From Saprospirales bacterium (GTDB taxonomy: Bacteria; Bacteroidota; Bacteroidia; Chitinophagales; Saprospiraceae), in the NCBI GenBank assembly GCA_007695035.1, contig REEO01000056.1:62001-126000 (forward strand): a stretch of DNA of 64,000 nt. Direction: 5' to 3'. Shown here piece by piece: positions 1 through 9,900 of this stretch. Each line of letters starts with the position of its first letter. Position 1 is the first letter of the stretch. The translations under genes and the position numbers were made by a program. Under the pieces are notes generated by a model that was given only the letters and a program-made list of their open reading frames with translations, did no database searches and was not told where the DNA came from.

Positions 1-386
1 CCGGCCAGTACCAGGGCTGATTTATTCTTGTCAGCTTGCTTTCTCAATTGCAGGATGTTGAGTAATTTGTCCTCAACCTCTGAAAAATGCTTCCCAATAA
101 TCCGGGCGGCTTCCTCGTGAGAGATCACCTTGCCCAAACGGAACAACTTCAGCAATGGAAACGCGACCCACCCTATAAAGGACAGGCCGGCCACTCCGAT
201 AAAGGAGTAGTACATCAACTTCCTGACCCCTGTACCGAAGTAAAAAAAGTGCTCGAGCAATGCGTAAATGAGAAAGAGCGCCAAAACCAGCGCAGAGCTC
301 AACAACAGCCCCTTTATGGTCTGGTTGAGATAGTATTTGCGGATGAAGTCATCCAGCTTGTTTATCAATTGGTCGTAGTTCGACAT
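1..386 (-). CDS. DUF4175-like membrane protein, N-terminal part (cut by window edge)
   Basis: Reading the minus strand from the ATG at 384-386 gives an open frame that runs off the window start, so only about 128 N-terminal residues are visible. They begin MSNYDQLINKLDDFIRKYY and contain two hydrophobic stretches (about residues 24-45 and 58-75) separated by a short loop, then an amphipathic region (EEAARIIGKHF). This order resembles the N-terminus of long Bacteroidota DUF4175-type proteins, which carry a short membrane anchor followed by a large extracytoplasmic coiled region. The family assignment is from memory of that pattern. No function can be read from the fragment. Confidence 0.6.
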   Translation of the reverse strand, partial: MSNYDQLINKLDDFIRKYYLNQTIKGLLLSSALVLALFLIYALLEHFFYFGTGVRKLMYYSFIGVAGLSFIGWVAFPLLKLFRLGKVISHEEAARIIGKHFSEVEDKLLNILQLRKQADKNKSALVLA

Positions 387-840
387 TTTCAAATTGATTT
401 CCGGTTAAAAATCCCATCTTCATTAACTGACTGAACAACAAAAACATTGCAAAAAAGATGGCAATACAAACTGTTAATGTTGAATGAAGATAATTGGTAA
501 GTGCAAAGTGGATCGATTTTGGCAGGTTTATTGCATACGAAATTTTAATCATATTTAACCAGCAAGCTAAAACACAATACCATTTTTTTATCCTAAGTCA
601 AAATAATAGTTGTATTGAGCAAAAGTTAAAATCGGGAACAATAGACAAAATCACCACACTTAACTGTTATTCAAAGTCATTATATATAATTAATATATTT
701 TATTAATAATATTCAACATGTGAAAGAAATTTTTCAAAAAAGTTGCTGCTAAAAGTTTTTTGCTTACTTTTGCAGGTTGAAACACTACAATCAAAACCAT
801 GCAGACGCTTAGACGTATCCTGCTGATAAAAGTAATCCTT
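387..840. other. Divergent intergenic region
   Basis: Gene-free stretch between the divergent DUF4175-like and haloperoxidase-like genes. It is very AT-rich, especially 640-720. The only element I can support is the promoter at 743-772. Short open frames here have no codon character and are taken as noise. Confidence 0.5.
743..772 (+). promoter_or_regulatory. Bacteroidota-type promoter for the haloperoxidase-like gene
   Basis: TTG at 743-745, a 19-nt spacer, and TACTTTTG at 765-772. This matches the Bacteroidota primary sigma consensus (TTG, about 19-23 nt, TAnnTTTG) exactly. It lies 68 nt upstream of the ATG at 841. Confidence 0.7.
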
Positions 841-2211
841 ATGAACAACAGATTGTTACTGGGAATTATGTTGGTTTCGGTGGTGCTGATCTTCAATGCC
901 TGTAGATCGGACGATGAGATACCACAGCCCTTAGATTACGGCCAGCCTCATGAGTTGGGAGCTGAAGTGGTGACCGACTGGTACGAAGTATTTATTAGTG
1001 TGAGCCAATATGCAGATGGTTACAGGCCTCCAATCACATCGAGGAATCTCGGCTACATTGGTTTAATTGGCTATGAATCGATAGTACAGGCTACACCCGG
1101 TCAACAATCGCTGGGTAGTCATTTCCACAATTTGGAAATTCCATCCATCAAGGAGTTTGAAGATTATTACTGGCCGGCAGTGTTAAATTCTGCCTACTCC
1201 TCTGCCTTTAAATATTACTTCCCGCATGTTAGCCAGGAATACGTCCAGATGATGGACCATATGTATGAACATTATTTCAATAAATTTGCTCAAAAACTGG
1301 ACGATGAGGTTTTGAATCGTTCTGAGGCATATGGAAAAAGTGTGGCCTCGGCGGTGATCAATTGGTCGCAACTGGATGAGGAGGGTGATTTTGCCTTTCT
1401 GGATCCTACTCCCCCTTATAACCCGCCTGTGGGACCGGGATTATGGCAACCCACACCTCCTGATTTCACACCGGGATTGACTCCTTACTGGGGCCAGGTA
1501 AGGCAATTTGCTATAAGCGAAGAGGATAAATTATCTCCTCCCCCGATGGAGTGGAGCCAGAGTCCAAACTCGCCCTTCTATGCGCAGGCATTGGAAGTTT
1601 TCAATATTGTCAATAACCTCACCTATGAGCAGCGCTGGATCGGCGAATTTTGGAGCGATGACAATTTCTCACTAACTATGGATCCCGCCTGCCGCTGGAT
1701 TTCAATTGCGCTCCAGGCCATGGAAATACGACCATTGACCATGGCAGATGCCACTAAGTTAATGGCACAACTCGGCATGGCCATGGCAGATGCCGGTATA
1801 GCAGTTTGGCACTCGAAATACTACTACAACCTTCAAAGACCGATTGATTTTCTAAGAGATTTAAAGGATCCGGAATGGGAGACCATATGCTTTAACCCCA
1901 TCACAGGGGATATGGGTAAGTCTCCACACTTCCCGGCTTATCCCAGTGGCCACGCTGGTTTTGGTGCTTCAGCTGCGGAGGTTTTGGAAGAGACTTTTGG
2001 AAGTCATTTCCCCATGGTTGATCGCACGCATGAGGGTAGAACTGAGTTTTTGGGCACTCCAAGAGAGTTTAATTCTTTCAACGATATGGCGGTTGAAAAT
2101 GCCATTTCACGTATCTATTTGGGTGTACACTTCAGGATAGATGCAGATGAAGGATTGAGATTGGGTAGGGTAGCCGGTCGCTCTGTATTGGATCTACCCT
2201 GGCAGGGCTAA
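841..2211 (+). CDS. Vanadium-dependent haloperoxidase-like lipoprotein (PAP2 superfamily)
   Basis: All three vanadate/phosphate-binding motifs of the vanadium haloperoxidase/PAP2 fold are present: K-x6-RP (Lys codon 1816-1818, RP at 1837-1842), PSGH (1942-1953, the His being the acid/base residue), and SR-x5-H (SRIYLGVH, about 2107-2130). Family enzymes oxidise halides with peroxide or hydrolyse phosphate esters, and sequence alone does not separate these. The N-terminus MNNRLLLGIMLVSVVLIFNAC is a lipoprotein signal with a lipobox-like end, so the protein is probably anchored outside the inner membrane. An in-frame ATG at 799 would add 14 residues ahead of this signal; the ATG at 841 places the signal at the terminus and is preferred. 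The gene stands alone behind its own promoter. Confidence 0.82.
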   Translation: MNNRLLLGIMLVSVVLIFNACRSDDEIPQPLDYGQPHELGAEVVTDWYEVFISVSQYADGYRPPITSRNLGYIGLIGYESIVQATPGQQSLGSHFHNLEIPSIKEFEDYYWPAVLNSAYSSAFKYYFPHVSQEYVQMMDHMYEHYFNKFAQKLDDEVLNRSEAYGKSVASAVINWSQLDEEGDFAFLDPTPPYNPPVGPGLWQPTPPDFTPGLTPYWGQVRQFAISEEDKLSPPPMEWSQSPNSPFYAQALEVFNIVNNLTYEQRWIGEFWSDDNFSLTMDPACRWISIALQAMEIRPLTMADATKLMAQLGMAMADAGIAVWHSKYYYNLQRPIDFLRDLKDPEWETICFNPITGDMGKSPHFPAYPSGHAGFGASAAEVLEETFGSHFPMVDRTHEGRTEFLGTPREFNSFNDMAVENAISRIYLGVHFRIDADEGLRLGRVAGRSVLDLPWQG

Positions 2212-2284
2212 TTACCTTATGAATCCACTTGTATTTGACCTTTTGTTATTTTCGTGTTACCGGGTTTAAATTTTCCAATAGGGT

Positions 2285-3022
2285 ATGAAAAGTCTTTTAT
2301 ACGTAGCAATCCCCGCGATTCTAACTCTGGTATTGCTCACCTTAACTTCCTGTGCAACCGATGGGGAGACTGACACCGGAGCTCCCTTCAAAGGACTGTT
2401 GACAATAACCAGTTCGGGAATAACTTATATCGACTGTCAGGACAACACCAGATACCGCATCCTCGATGGACAGCACAAGGTGGGAGATGCTATGGGTGAG
2501 CGGGTCATTACCCTCAACGAACCGGTTTACATTGAAATGGATGGTAGTTTGTCTGAATTCGACAGCAATCTCGAATTTGAGCAACAATTCTCTCAAATGA
2601 TCAACGTGACAGAAGTGACTCATATCGATAATGAGTTGCCCTCATCCTGTGATCATCAGATTAAGCCCATATTGAGTTTTGTAAACCCAATAGAAAGAAT
2701 AACAATTGAATTCAACTACTTTGTACCGGCTGTCATTTTGCAAAAGCCACTCTACGGATGGTTGATGTATTTTCCATTGCAGGATGAGAAGTTTCAAAAA
2801 ATCCACCAGGGTGAATCTCTGGAAGTAATTTCCAGATCTCACGGTGAGGAGATAAAATTGCGCCTTGAGGAAATGATTTGTGCAACAGATGAAGAATCAG
2901 ACCTTTGGTCACACCATCTGGAAATTGTTTTCAGGGGTGAAGCTTACCCGGCATGTGGGGGTAGCAAGGTCGAAGATGGAGATATTGTTGAAGGGGTTTT
3001 ATTGTCCGCTTACTCGCAATAA
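2285..3022 (+). CDS. Hypothetical lipoprotein, possibly NlpE/HslJ-like
   Basis: 245 residues. The N-terminus is a lipoprotein signal (MKSLLYVAIPAILTLVLLTL, then TSCATD with Cys as the likely acylated residue). A segment near residues 37-75 (GLLTITSSGITYIDCQ, then VYIEMDGSL) recalls the small beta-rich domain of NlpE/META-type envelope lipoproteins, where a Cys-containing strand is followed by a YxEMxG-like strand. That similarity is weak. The rest has several cysteines (DCQ, SSCD, ICA, ACGG) that could form disulfides in the periplasm. It follows the haloperoxidase gene by 73 bp on the same strand. Function unknown. Confidence 0.55.
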   Translation: MKSLLYVAIPAILTLVLLTLTSCATDGETDTGAPFKGLLTITSSGITYIDCQDNTRYRILDGQHKVGDAMGERVITLNEPVYIEMDGSLSEFDSNLEFEQQFSQMINVTEVTHIDNELPSSCDHQIKPILSFVNPIERITIEFNYFVPAVILQKPLYGWLMYFPLQDEKFQKIHQGESLEVISRSHGEEIKLRLEEMICATDEESDLWSHHLEIVFRGEAYPACGGSKVEDGDIVEGVLLSAYSQ

Positions 3023-3062
3023 TTTCCTCTGTCCCTTTACTTAAAAATTGACGGGAAAACTA

Positions 3063-3446
3063 CTAAACCAGGTTGTTACTGTAAAAGTGGTTTCTAACGG
3101 TCTCTACTACGTCATAGGTTGCCATATGGCCGGCTACTTTGGTTTGGACTGATGATAATTCAGGGCGTTTTTTCTGGAGGTATTCTCTGAAATCGAACTT
3201 AGTCTCATCAGGTCCCAATATTATGATTTTATGGTCTGTCGGAAGGTAATCCAAAATGCGCTCAAAAAATTGGGAATCCGCAGCAGTGGAATCTACCCCC
3301 TTTCCAGGGCTATGGCCATTGTTTACCCGGTTGAGTCTGATACTTGAGAATATAGGGATAATAAAGGATTTTCCGGAGTCGATCATCACCACTACGGCCT
3401 TACTCCTATCAATCCATATACCCGTATGTGCAAGGTGTTTATTCAT
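3063..3446 (-). CDS. Small release-factor-like (baeRF/host-attachment type) protein
   Basis: 127 residues, cytoplasmic, no signal. The start GIWIDRSKAVVVMID, the middle FFERILDYL followed by KIIILGPDETKFDFREYL, and the C-terminal ATYDVVETVRNHF follow the layout of bacterial eRF1-domain-like proteins: a first strand with 'D+ ... A.v', a central GP-x3-K-x-x-F, and a C-terminal D-x-x-T/E helix. Larger baeRF proteins are near 350-400 residues, so this would be a minimal single-domain version. It sits divergently from the universal stress protein gene (122 bp between starts), which suggests a stress-related role by association only. Confidence 0.5.
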   Translation of the reverse strand: MNKHLAHTGIWIDRSKAVVVMIDSGKSFIIPIFSSIRLNRVNNGHSPGKGVDSTAADSQFFERILDYLPTDHKIIILGPDETKFDFREYLQKKRPELSSVQTKVAGHMATYDVVETVRNHFYSNNLV

Positions 3447-3567
3447 ATCGGCAAAAATCAGGGGTTTTTTTTAAAATAAAACTGACATCAATCAGTAAAG
3501 AGAATGATGCTTGTCATTCGACCGTTAATTATAATGTCCTTACTTTGTAATCACAAAATCCAGAAAA

Positions 3568-4437
3568 ATGCGAAGAGCTGTAGTAGCAATCGATCTTTCA
3601 GCAGTAGATGAAAAACTGCTGACCTACCTTAAGGTGCACAGAGAAAGACTTGGGATTGGCCCCATTGCTTTTGTCCACGTATTACCGGAAAAATTCCACA
3701 TATACCCTGACGACAAAATTTGGTCCCCACTCAACCCAAAGGCCATGGAGGATATTCTCGACAATATCAAGAAGTCTGTCGGCCGGTTTTTTGATCCAAA
3801 AGATAAAAATACTGAGTTTCAACTGTGCAAGGGAGATCCTTTATCAGAATTGGTGGACTATGCCCACTCATGGGAAGCGGACCTGGTCGTGATCGGACAA
3901 AAGTCCGGTGTCAAAAAACACGGTATTTTGGCCAAGAATCTGGTTAGAAATGTAAAGTGCAACGGACTGGTTGTTCCCGATGACCGTCCGGATGATTTAT
4001 CCCATATCCTGGTACCCATTGATTTCTCTCGCTATTCTGCCAAATCACTTAAACAAGCACTGGAACTTAGAGGAGAAAATGAAGCAGTCAAAATAACCGC
4101 ACTGCACGTTTACGAATTGCCAGCCATGGGTTATTACAAGTTGAGCATGACGGAGCGTAAATTCAGGAAGGGCATCAGAGAAAACATAGAGGATAGCCTG
4201 CGAAAGTTCGTTCAATCCCAGATTGGTGAAGATACCGACAATATACAGATAAAAGCAATCTCTCGAGGAGTGCCCGGGGTATCAAATTACCTGACCGAAT
4301 ACGCACTGGCCTCCAATGTTGATTTCATAGTCATGGGTGCCAAAGGACACTCCAAAATCAAACTGATGTTGATGGGAAGTGTGACCGAGGGTGTGCTGGC
4401 CACCGGTAATTTCTTTCCCACATTGATTGTTAAATAA
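3568..4437 (+). CDS. Universal stress protein, tandem UspA domains
   Basis: 289 residues forming two UspA folds (about 1-140 and 147-289). Each begins with a beta strand plus conserved Asp (VVAIDLSA; ILVPIDFSR). The C-terminal domain keeps the complete ATP-binding signature G-x2-G-x9-G-S (GAKGHSKIKLMLMGS, about 4335-4380). The N-terminal domain has a degenerate version (GQKSGVKKHG). The pattern of one intact and one degenerate nucleotide site is common in tandem Usp proteins. A CBS-domain gene follows 15 bp downstream, so both are probably co-transcribed; Usp and CBS proteins both bind adenine nucleotides, suggesting an energy or stress sensing pair. Confidence 0.9.
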   Translation: MRRAVVAIDLSAVDEKLLTYLKVHRERLGIGPIAFVHVLPEKFHIYPDDKIWSPLNPKAMEDILDNIKKSVGRFFDPKDKNTEFQLCKGDPLSELVDYAHSWEADLVVIGQKSGVKKHGILAKNLVRNVKCNGLVVPDDRPDDLSHILVPIDFSRYSAKSLKQALELRGENEAVKITALHVYELPAMGYYKLSMTERKFRKGIRENIEDSLRKFVQSQIGEDTDNIQIKAISRGVPGVSNYLTEYALASNVDFIVMGAKGHSKIKLMLMGSVTEGVLATGNFFPTLIVK

Positions 4438-4452
4438 AATCTTTGAAGAGCT

Positions 4453-4905
4453 ATGACCCCGGGAAAAAATTTAAATGATCTACTGGAAAAAAACCGGATT
4501 GGTGACCATATGACTACCAATATACTGGTGGGCAAGGAGGAGTTTTCCATGAGCCACATCACCCGGTTGTTCAACGAGTTGAAAATACACCATTTACCCA
4601 TAGTCGATGACGATAACCGGGTCACGGGAATAATTTCTGCCAATGACCTATTGAGGAGTTTTTCCATGGTGTTAGAGCTCGGAGAAGTCTCCCTCTCCGA
4701 AGAATTCGAGGCAGGAGGAACGGTACGCGATTACATCACCCGCAACATCGAGATCTGCAGCCCGGGTGACCCTATTATCACCGCCATCGAAAAATTTGAC
4801 AAGGGAAACTTTCACGCCCTGCCCGTGGTGGAGAATGAAGTGCTGGTGGGTATCTTCACCTCGCGGGACCTCATTCGGTTTATTTCCAACCAAAAACAGA
4901 CATAA
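4453..4905 (+). CDS. CBS-domain pair protein
   Basis: 150 residues made almost wholly of two CBS motifs (about 19-72 and 84-145). Each has the typical ending with hydrophobic strand, G-I/F and D-L: HHLPIVDDDNRVTGIISANDLL and ALPVVENEVLVGIFTSRDLI (quoted in part as HHLPIVDDDNRVTGIISAND). A free-standing Bateman module of this size normally binds AMP, ATP or a related nucleotide and acts as a sensor. It begins 15 bp after the universal stress protein stop, which supports a two-gene operon. No catalytic domain is attached. Confidence 0.88.
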   Translation: MTPGKNLNDLLEKNRIGDHMTTNILVGKEEFSMSHITRLFNELKIHHLPIVDDDNRVTGIISANDLLRSFSMVLELGEVSLSEEFEAGGTVRDYITRNIEICSPGDPIITAIEKFDKGNFHALPVVENEVLVGIFTSRDLIRFISNQKQT

Positions 4906-4979
4906 ATTATTTCCGTTGAGCAACTCCAGCGTGATAATAGAGGCACTTTAACTGCATTGAGTGCCAGGCCCTTTGGAGC

Positions 4980-5576
4980 TTACAAATTCTTGGGGTTGAT
5001 AGTCTTGGGATCATCATCAGGTTTGTCGGTTGGCTTTTCAACCTCCTTTTTCTTTATTTTTTTCACGGTTTTCTCTTCATCATCAGGATCCTGAATGACG
5101 ACTTCTTCCACCTCCTTTTTTACCTTAGGATAGACCGCTGTACTTCCTGTCTTTTTCAGCAAATAATACCCTCCTGCCAATGACAAAATTATGGAACTGA
5201 TACCTAATATCTCAATACCGGAATAATAATCGAAGTCCAGAACAATGACCTTCCTGGCTATGGCTATTAAAGCTACAAGGATTACCACCTCCACATGAAT
5301 GACATTTTCCTTAAAATAGACCTTGATCGTGTCGAGGAGCTCTATACCAATGAGCACCAACAGAAATATACCGAATATATTCAACATGTTGTCGAGGTTG
5401 ATCAACAAAGTCTTGTCCTTGTTTTCTAAAAGCGCGAGATAGACTGCATAAAACAACTCTAAGGTTGCAATAAGTAGCAGAAAAGACATAAGTCCGACCA
5501 GGGCGACTATGATAGCCCGCTCGACAAATTTGACTCCTCTTTTTAGTTTTTTCGGTGGACTACCTCTACTAGCCAT
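4980..5576 (-). CDS. PsiE-like four-helix membrane protein with charged tail
   Basis: 198 residues. Four hydrophobic helices (about 20-45, 58-80, 88-112, 120-140) match the size and topology of PsiE (phosphate-starvation-inducible E) family proteins, including acidic and basic residues around the second helix (GIELLDTIKVYF). After residue 145 comes a Lys/Glu/Asp-rich cytoplasmic tail (KKEVEEVVIQDPDDEEKTVK) not expected in E. coli PsiE. The start is preceded by AAAGGAGATATATT directly before ATG, a strong Shine-Dalgarno sequence, which is unusual here. The role of PsiE is not established. It converges on the CBS-domain gene. Confidence 0.68.
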   Translation of the reverse strand: MASRGSPPKKLKRGVKFVERAIIVALVGLMSFLLLIATLELFYAVYLALLENKDKTLLINLDNMLNIFGIFLLVLIGIELLDTIKVYFKENVIHVEVVILVALIAIARKVIVLDFDYYSGIEILGISSIILSLAGGYYLLKKTGSTAVYPKVKKEVEEVVIQDPDDEEKTVKKIKKKEVEKPTDKPDDDPKTINPKNL

Positions 5577-5923
5577 AATATATCTCCTTTCAAATCATAC
5601 AGCATTTCGTAGTAAATTGTTCGAAAAAGCTGACTTATTGTGCCGGGGAGACAAGGCTTATTTGTCGGAAAAAAGACCACGTAAAAAAAGCAGTCAAGGT
5701 TTATCTTGTTCCACTTATCTAAAATTTTACCATGCTATAAATACATTTTTTCGATGTTTTATAATAATTCAGGTAAAATTCGAGAAAATTTGTCTAACAC
5801 GATGTCACAATCTTATCAATTATTACCAAAACCCGGTATTTTGTTTGCAGGATTTGGTTAAAAATTTTTATGCATCGATAAATATTTATCAGCTTCTTTG
5901 ACAGTGCGACAAGAGCCCGGCCG
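5577..5923. other. Divergent intergenic region, no gene recognised
   Basis: About 350 bp between the minus-strand PsiE-like gene and the next plus-strand gene. AT-rich, with no coding signal I trust. The Shine-Dalgarno of the PsiE-like gene lies at its left end (about 5585-5590, minus strand). Confidence 0.45.
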
Positions 5924-5957
5924 TTGAAAAGCCTAAAATTCCCTACCTTTAGGTTTG
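5924..5957 (+). promoter_or_regulatory. Bacteroidota-type promoter
   Basis: TTG at 5924-5926, a 23-nt spacer and TAGGTTTG at 5950-5957 match the Bacteroidota consensus. The ATG at 5985 follows 27 nt later. This position also argues against an upstream TTG start at 5955, which would lie inside the promoter. Confidence 0.6.
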
Positions 5958-5984
5958 CTAAATGAGTTTTTAATAATCCTTTAT

Positions 5985-6812
5985 ATGGTGGGTCTTCGAA
6001 ATCTGCTGTTCCTGGTTTTTTGCATCACCGGCATTTTGCTGAATGGAATCCCCTTGTTTTCCCAAAATATCCACCAAAATTATTTTTTTGATGATCCGCT
6101 GAGTTTCAGAGAAGACCACAATTGGCTTTCCACCCATGAGATGTTGAGAATTTATGAGCTAACCATACAATTCCCGGGCGAAGAAAAAAGTATGACCACC
6201 GTGACTTTGGACCACAACGGACTACCTGTTACAGAGCAAATTGCTCAAAGTGATTATGACTGGGAAAATCGTGAACCGGGAAGCATCACTGAGGAATTTA
6301 ACCACATTTACATAATGGACAATTTGTTTCTCCGACGAAAAACCACTCATATCAAGAATGCTGGGGCAAGGCCTGATACACTGGAGACAGTTGAAATGCT
6401 GGTTAATTTTTTCAACCGGGAACAATACAAATCCTCTGAAGGCCTCATACTGGTTTATGAATTTATAGGCGAAACCCGGCCTGCCTCCATTGAGCTTTTT
6501 TCGAATGAAAATAACGGCAAGCGCATTGAATTAGACTACCGGGATGGATGGCTCTCGAGCGCAGTGGAGTATTCAATGGGAGAAGAGGGCCGCAACCAAA
6601 AAATTCGTTCGGCTACGTATGATTACGATGACCACAACAGACCTCACAAAGCTATCCTTCGAATTGATGGGGAGGAAAAAAGGGTTGAAATAACTTATGA
6701 CCGGATGAATAAACCTTTTAAAATTACCTTTTACTCCAATGGGGAATTGGTTGAAAAGCGGCTATACCAATATGAGAGAAGAGAGAAAATTGAAATACCA
6801 GGCCTTGATTGA
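5985..6812 (+). CDS. Hypothetical exported protein
   Basis: 275 residues from the ATG at 5985. The N-terminus MVGLRNLLFLVFCITGILL and following SQN look like a signal peptide with cleavage after 'LFSQ'. The mature part is rich in charged and aromatic residues and contains a series of 'YDY/RxG.. xRIE / KRVEITYDRMNKPFKITFY' strands resembling the beta-hairpin repeats seen in Bacteroidota periplasmic YD-like proteins. I do not recognise a family. It is a single gene between the PsiE-like gene and the large convergent type IX-secreted protein. Confidence 0.6.
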   Translation: MVGLRNLLFLVFCITGILLNGIPLFSQNIHQNYFFDDPLSFREDHNWLSTHEMLRIYELTIQFPGEEKSMTTVTLDHNGLPVTEQIAQSDYDWENREPGSITEEFNHIYIMDNLFLRRKTTHIKNAGARPDTLETVEMLVNFFNREQYKSSEGLILVYEFIGETRPASIELFSNENNGKRIELDYRDGWLSSAVEYSMGEEGRNQKIRSATYDYDDHNRPHKAILRIDGEEKRVEITYDRMNKPFKITFYSNGELVEKRLYQYERREKIEIPGLD

Positions 6813-6933
6813 TGGCCGAATGCTTTAATCACCCCCCCTAAAAATGCATCCTGTAAAATGAATGTACAGGAAATACTGGTTGCAAGGGTAGATAGTATCC
6901 AATGTGCAGGTCTGAAATAAACCGGTAAAAACC

Positions 6934-9900
6934 TCATCGCATAATAGTTACATCTCCACTTCTTTTGACTGTGGCAGGTTCCTCACAAAGGAAAAATTCG
7001 ATCTCCGCGTACCAGGCAAAAACGGCAGGTTGCATATCCTCACCATCAAAAACTCCATTCCAACCGAATTCTACATCTCTTGTCTCAAACACTTTGTTCC
7101 CCCAACGGTCAAAAACCTTCATCTCAAAGGACAGAATCTCCAAATCCGGTGGAAATTCGGGTTTGAAAATATCGTTGATGCCGTCGTCATTAGGACTGAA
7201 GGCAGTGGGAAAAAACATGGGCAATTCACCAAATTCGAATGGGGATACCTCAAGTCCAACCGTTCCGGTGACTTCCTCACAGACATTGGTCAGTTCAAAA
7301 GTGAGGTTCCTGTTTTCATTAAAGGTGCGGATAAATTCGCCGCTGCCATCAGACCAGCTCAAGTCTGCAAGCTCTTCAAATTCGGTTAGATCCACGCGCA
7401 GTCTACCATCCGCACAAATGAGTGTATCAGAAAAATGAGGCACCGGAGGCAATTGTGGAATAAAGAAGACATCGATTTCATCTTCATCAGTGCACCCCTC
7501 ATCCGATAGGGCAACTACGCTGTAAGTACCGGATTCGGTTACCACCAAATCTATACCTGTCGCACCTACATTCCATTCATACTCCTCAATGGTAATTCCC
7601 TTGGACTCACTGACAGAAAGGGTTACCTCTTCGCCTTCACAGGAAACAGTGTCCCCAATAATTTTTATTTCGGGACTTATGGGAAAGGTGATAAAAGCGG
7701 AGTCTGAAAATTCGCAATTGTTGATACTGTACTCCACGTAGTACTGCCCCGCCTCATCAACTACTGTTGAAAGAGCGTCAGTAAGTCCCGTGCTCCAACT
7801 AATATTCTCTGCACGTGGATCAAGGTTTAACTCCAGAAAAGTCTGATCACAGGCTATGGAGTCCTGAATGAAAACAGAGGGAGAAGAATTGATTATGGTA
7901 AAACTATCCCGGAATATGCAGTTGCTAAGCTCAGCCTCCACTGTGTAAAGACCCGATTCCAGTGCAGCAATACTTTGAGTTGATTGCCCTGTATTCCAGG
8001 TAAAATCAGCATTCTCATTTTCAATTTGAGACTCGAGAATAATGGGTTCCCCATCGCATATTTCAAAGGAATCTACAATACTCTCTGCAGCCTGAATAAC
8101 CTCTATGGTCAGGGTAGCTGTGTCCGGTTCCAGGCATTGATTGGTTGAAAGTGCGAACAGGGAGACTTCGTAAACTCCCGGTTCTTCGTATTGGTGGATT
8201 GGGGCCCGTTCACTGCTGGTGTTACCATCACCAAAATCCCATTCAAAATGTATAGTACCGGTACTAAAATTTCGAAAGTCGGCAGTAAAAGGAGCACAAC
8301 CCTCAGTTCCACGATCTACATCGGCCCTGGCAATAATCTCGTCCAATTCAAAATCGTACTTTATAACTCCCAGGTTACAATTTGGCGAGGGATTGGTAGG
8401 AGAGACGACCCCATCGGTAGTAGGGAAAAAATTGCCACCTCCACATCCGGCGCAAACAGCTTGAAAAATGGTACCATCCCTGCTAAATCTACTGGTACCT
8501 CCGTCCACATGTTCAAATCCTATTCCAGAACCGGGTGGAACCGTCCCGCCAAAAAAAGTAGCAAATATCAATTCGGAAGCATCTTCTTCAAGTACAAAAA
8601 AGTAAAAGTCGTTGCCATCTGTCGTGGTTTGAAATGCATCCGGTGTAACTACGAGGCCAGATGTAGTACTTGTTGGAATATTGTTCCGATTTGCAGCACC
8701 TCCCCATCCCGAGGTGTAAATTCTATTGCAGTCATCCACCATTAGGGCGGTGGGAGAAATATCAATGGAACCACGACCTGTTCCAAATACGGTTCTGAAC
8801 TCCAATTCATTCAGATCACTGTCGAGTCTTTTTATGAATTGTGCGCTGTTGGGATTGCTGTAAACCCCGGGGGTGGGTTGGAGATTACCGGTTGATTGGC
8901 CCAGTAGGTAAACCCTGTCCTCCAAATCCACTTCTACAAAATAAACCTGATCATAACTGTTCGTGCCGACAAAAGTTCCTGCCAGCAGGTCACTTCCACT
9001 GTTGTTTAACTTAGTTACAAAACCATTTGCCGGTCCTCCCTGGTAGGTGGGCTTGTAGGCATCACCTCTAACCGGAAAATCGGAACTCCTTGTGCCACCG
9101 GCTAACAATACATTGCCCTCACTATTTAATTTTATCGAGTATGCGGCATCAGCTGCGCTTCCACCCAAAAAAGTGGACCATCTGAGCTGAGTACAGAAGC
9201 GGTTGAGGCTGAATACCACACCGGCCATTCCACCGGACATACCCACCTGAAAAGCATTTGAGGTAACGGGAAAATCAGAGGATCGCGTTACAGAAGCTAC
9301 ATATATATTGTCAAAATCATCCACAACCACCTCGCCCCTGAATTGGTCTCCGTAGTTTCTGAGGAGATTTCTATCAAGGTCATTTATCCCATCGTTTCTG
9401 CTGCCTCCTAAAAAGGTGGAACCCACCAGCGAAGTACCGTCTTCGCTCAAAACGGTTACAATTATATCGGTACCGCTTATCTCAATACTGTTGTTAAATA
9501 TTCCACCCGTTACTGCGTCTCCTCCCATGTTTTGGTCCTGGACAGAGTTCGGTGTGGTTGGAAAATTACTGGAACTGGTAGTACCAAGGATAACCAACTC
9601 ATTTTGAGAATTCACAATAATACTGTGTGGAATTTCACTGAGATTACCCCCCAGATAAGTGGAATAAATTCGCTCTGATCCATCTTCACTGAATTTGGTG
9701 ATTCCAATATCCACTACTGCATTGGCTCCCCCTGGACCGGAGTAACTGGACATGAACGCACCCATGGTAATCGGATAACCCTCATCAAAGACAATTCCTG
9801 CACCAAACAATTCGCCATTCAGACCCGGTGTGGCAGTCATACCCCAATTGTCCGCTGTCGATCCACTGTAGGAAGAGAAAATCAGGACGGGATCGATAAT

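Noticed and set aside
87-434. 115-codon plus-strand frame at the window start
   Set aside because: It is the opposite-strand shadow of the DUF4175-like gene, which has membrane helices and a proper start on the minus strand.
4942-4972. Hairpin GGCACT / AGTGCC between the CBS and PsiE-like genes
   Set aside because: Only 6 bp with no T run on either strand; too weak to call a terminator.
5509-5901. 130-codon plus-strand frame over the PsiE-like gene and its upstream region
   Set aside because: Low-complexity translation without motifs; overlaps a better-supported minus-strand gene and its Shine-Dalgarno.
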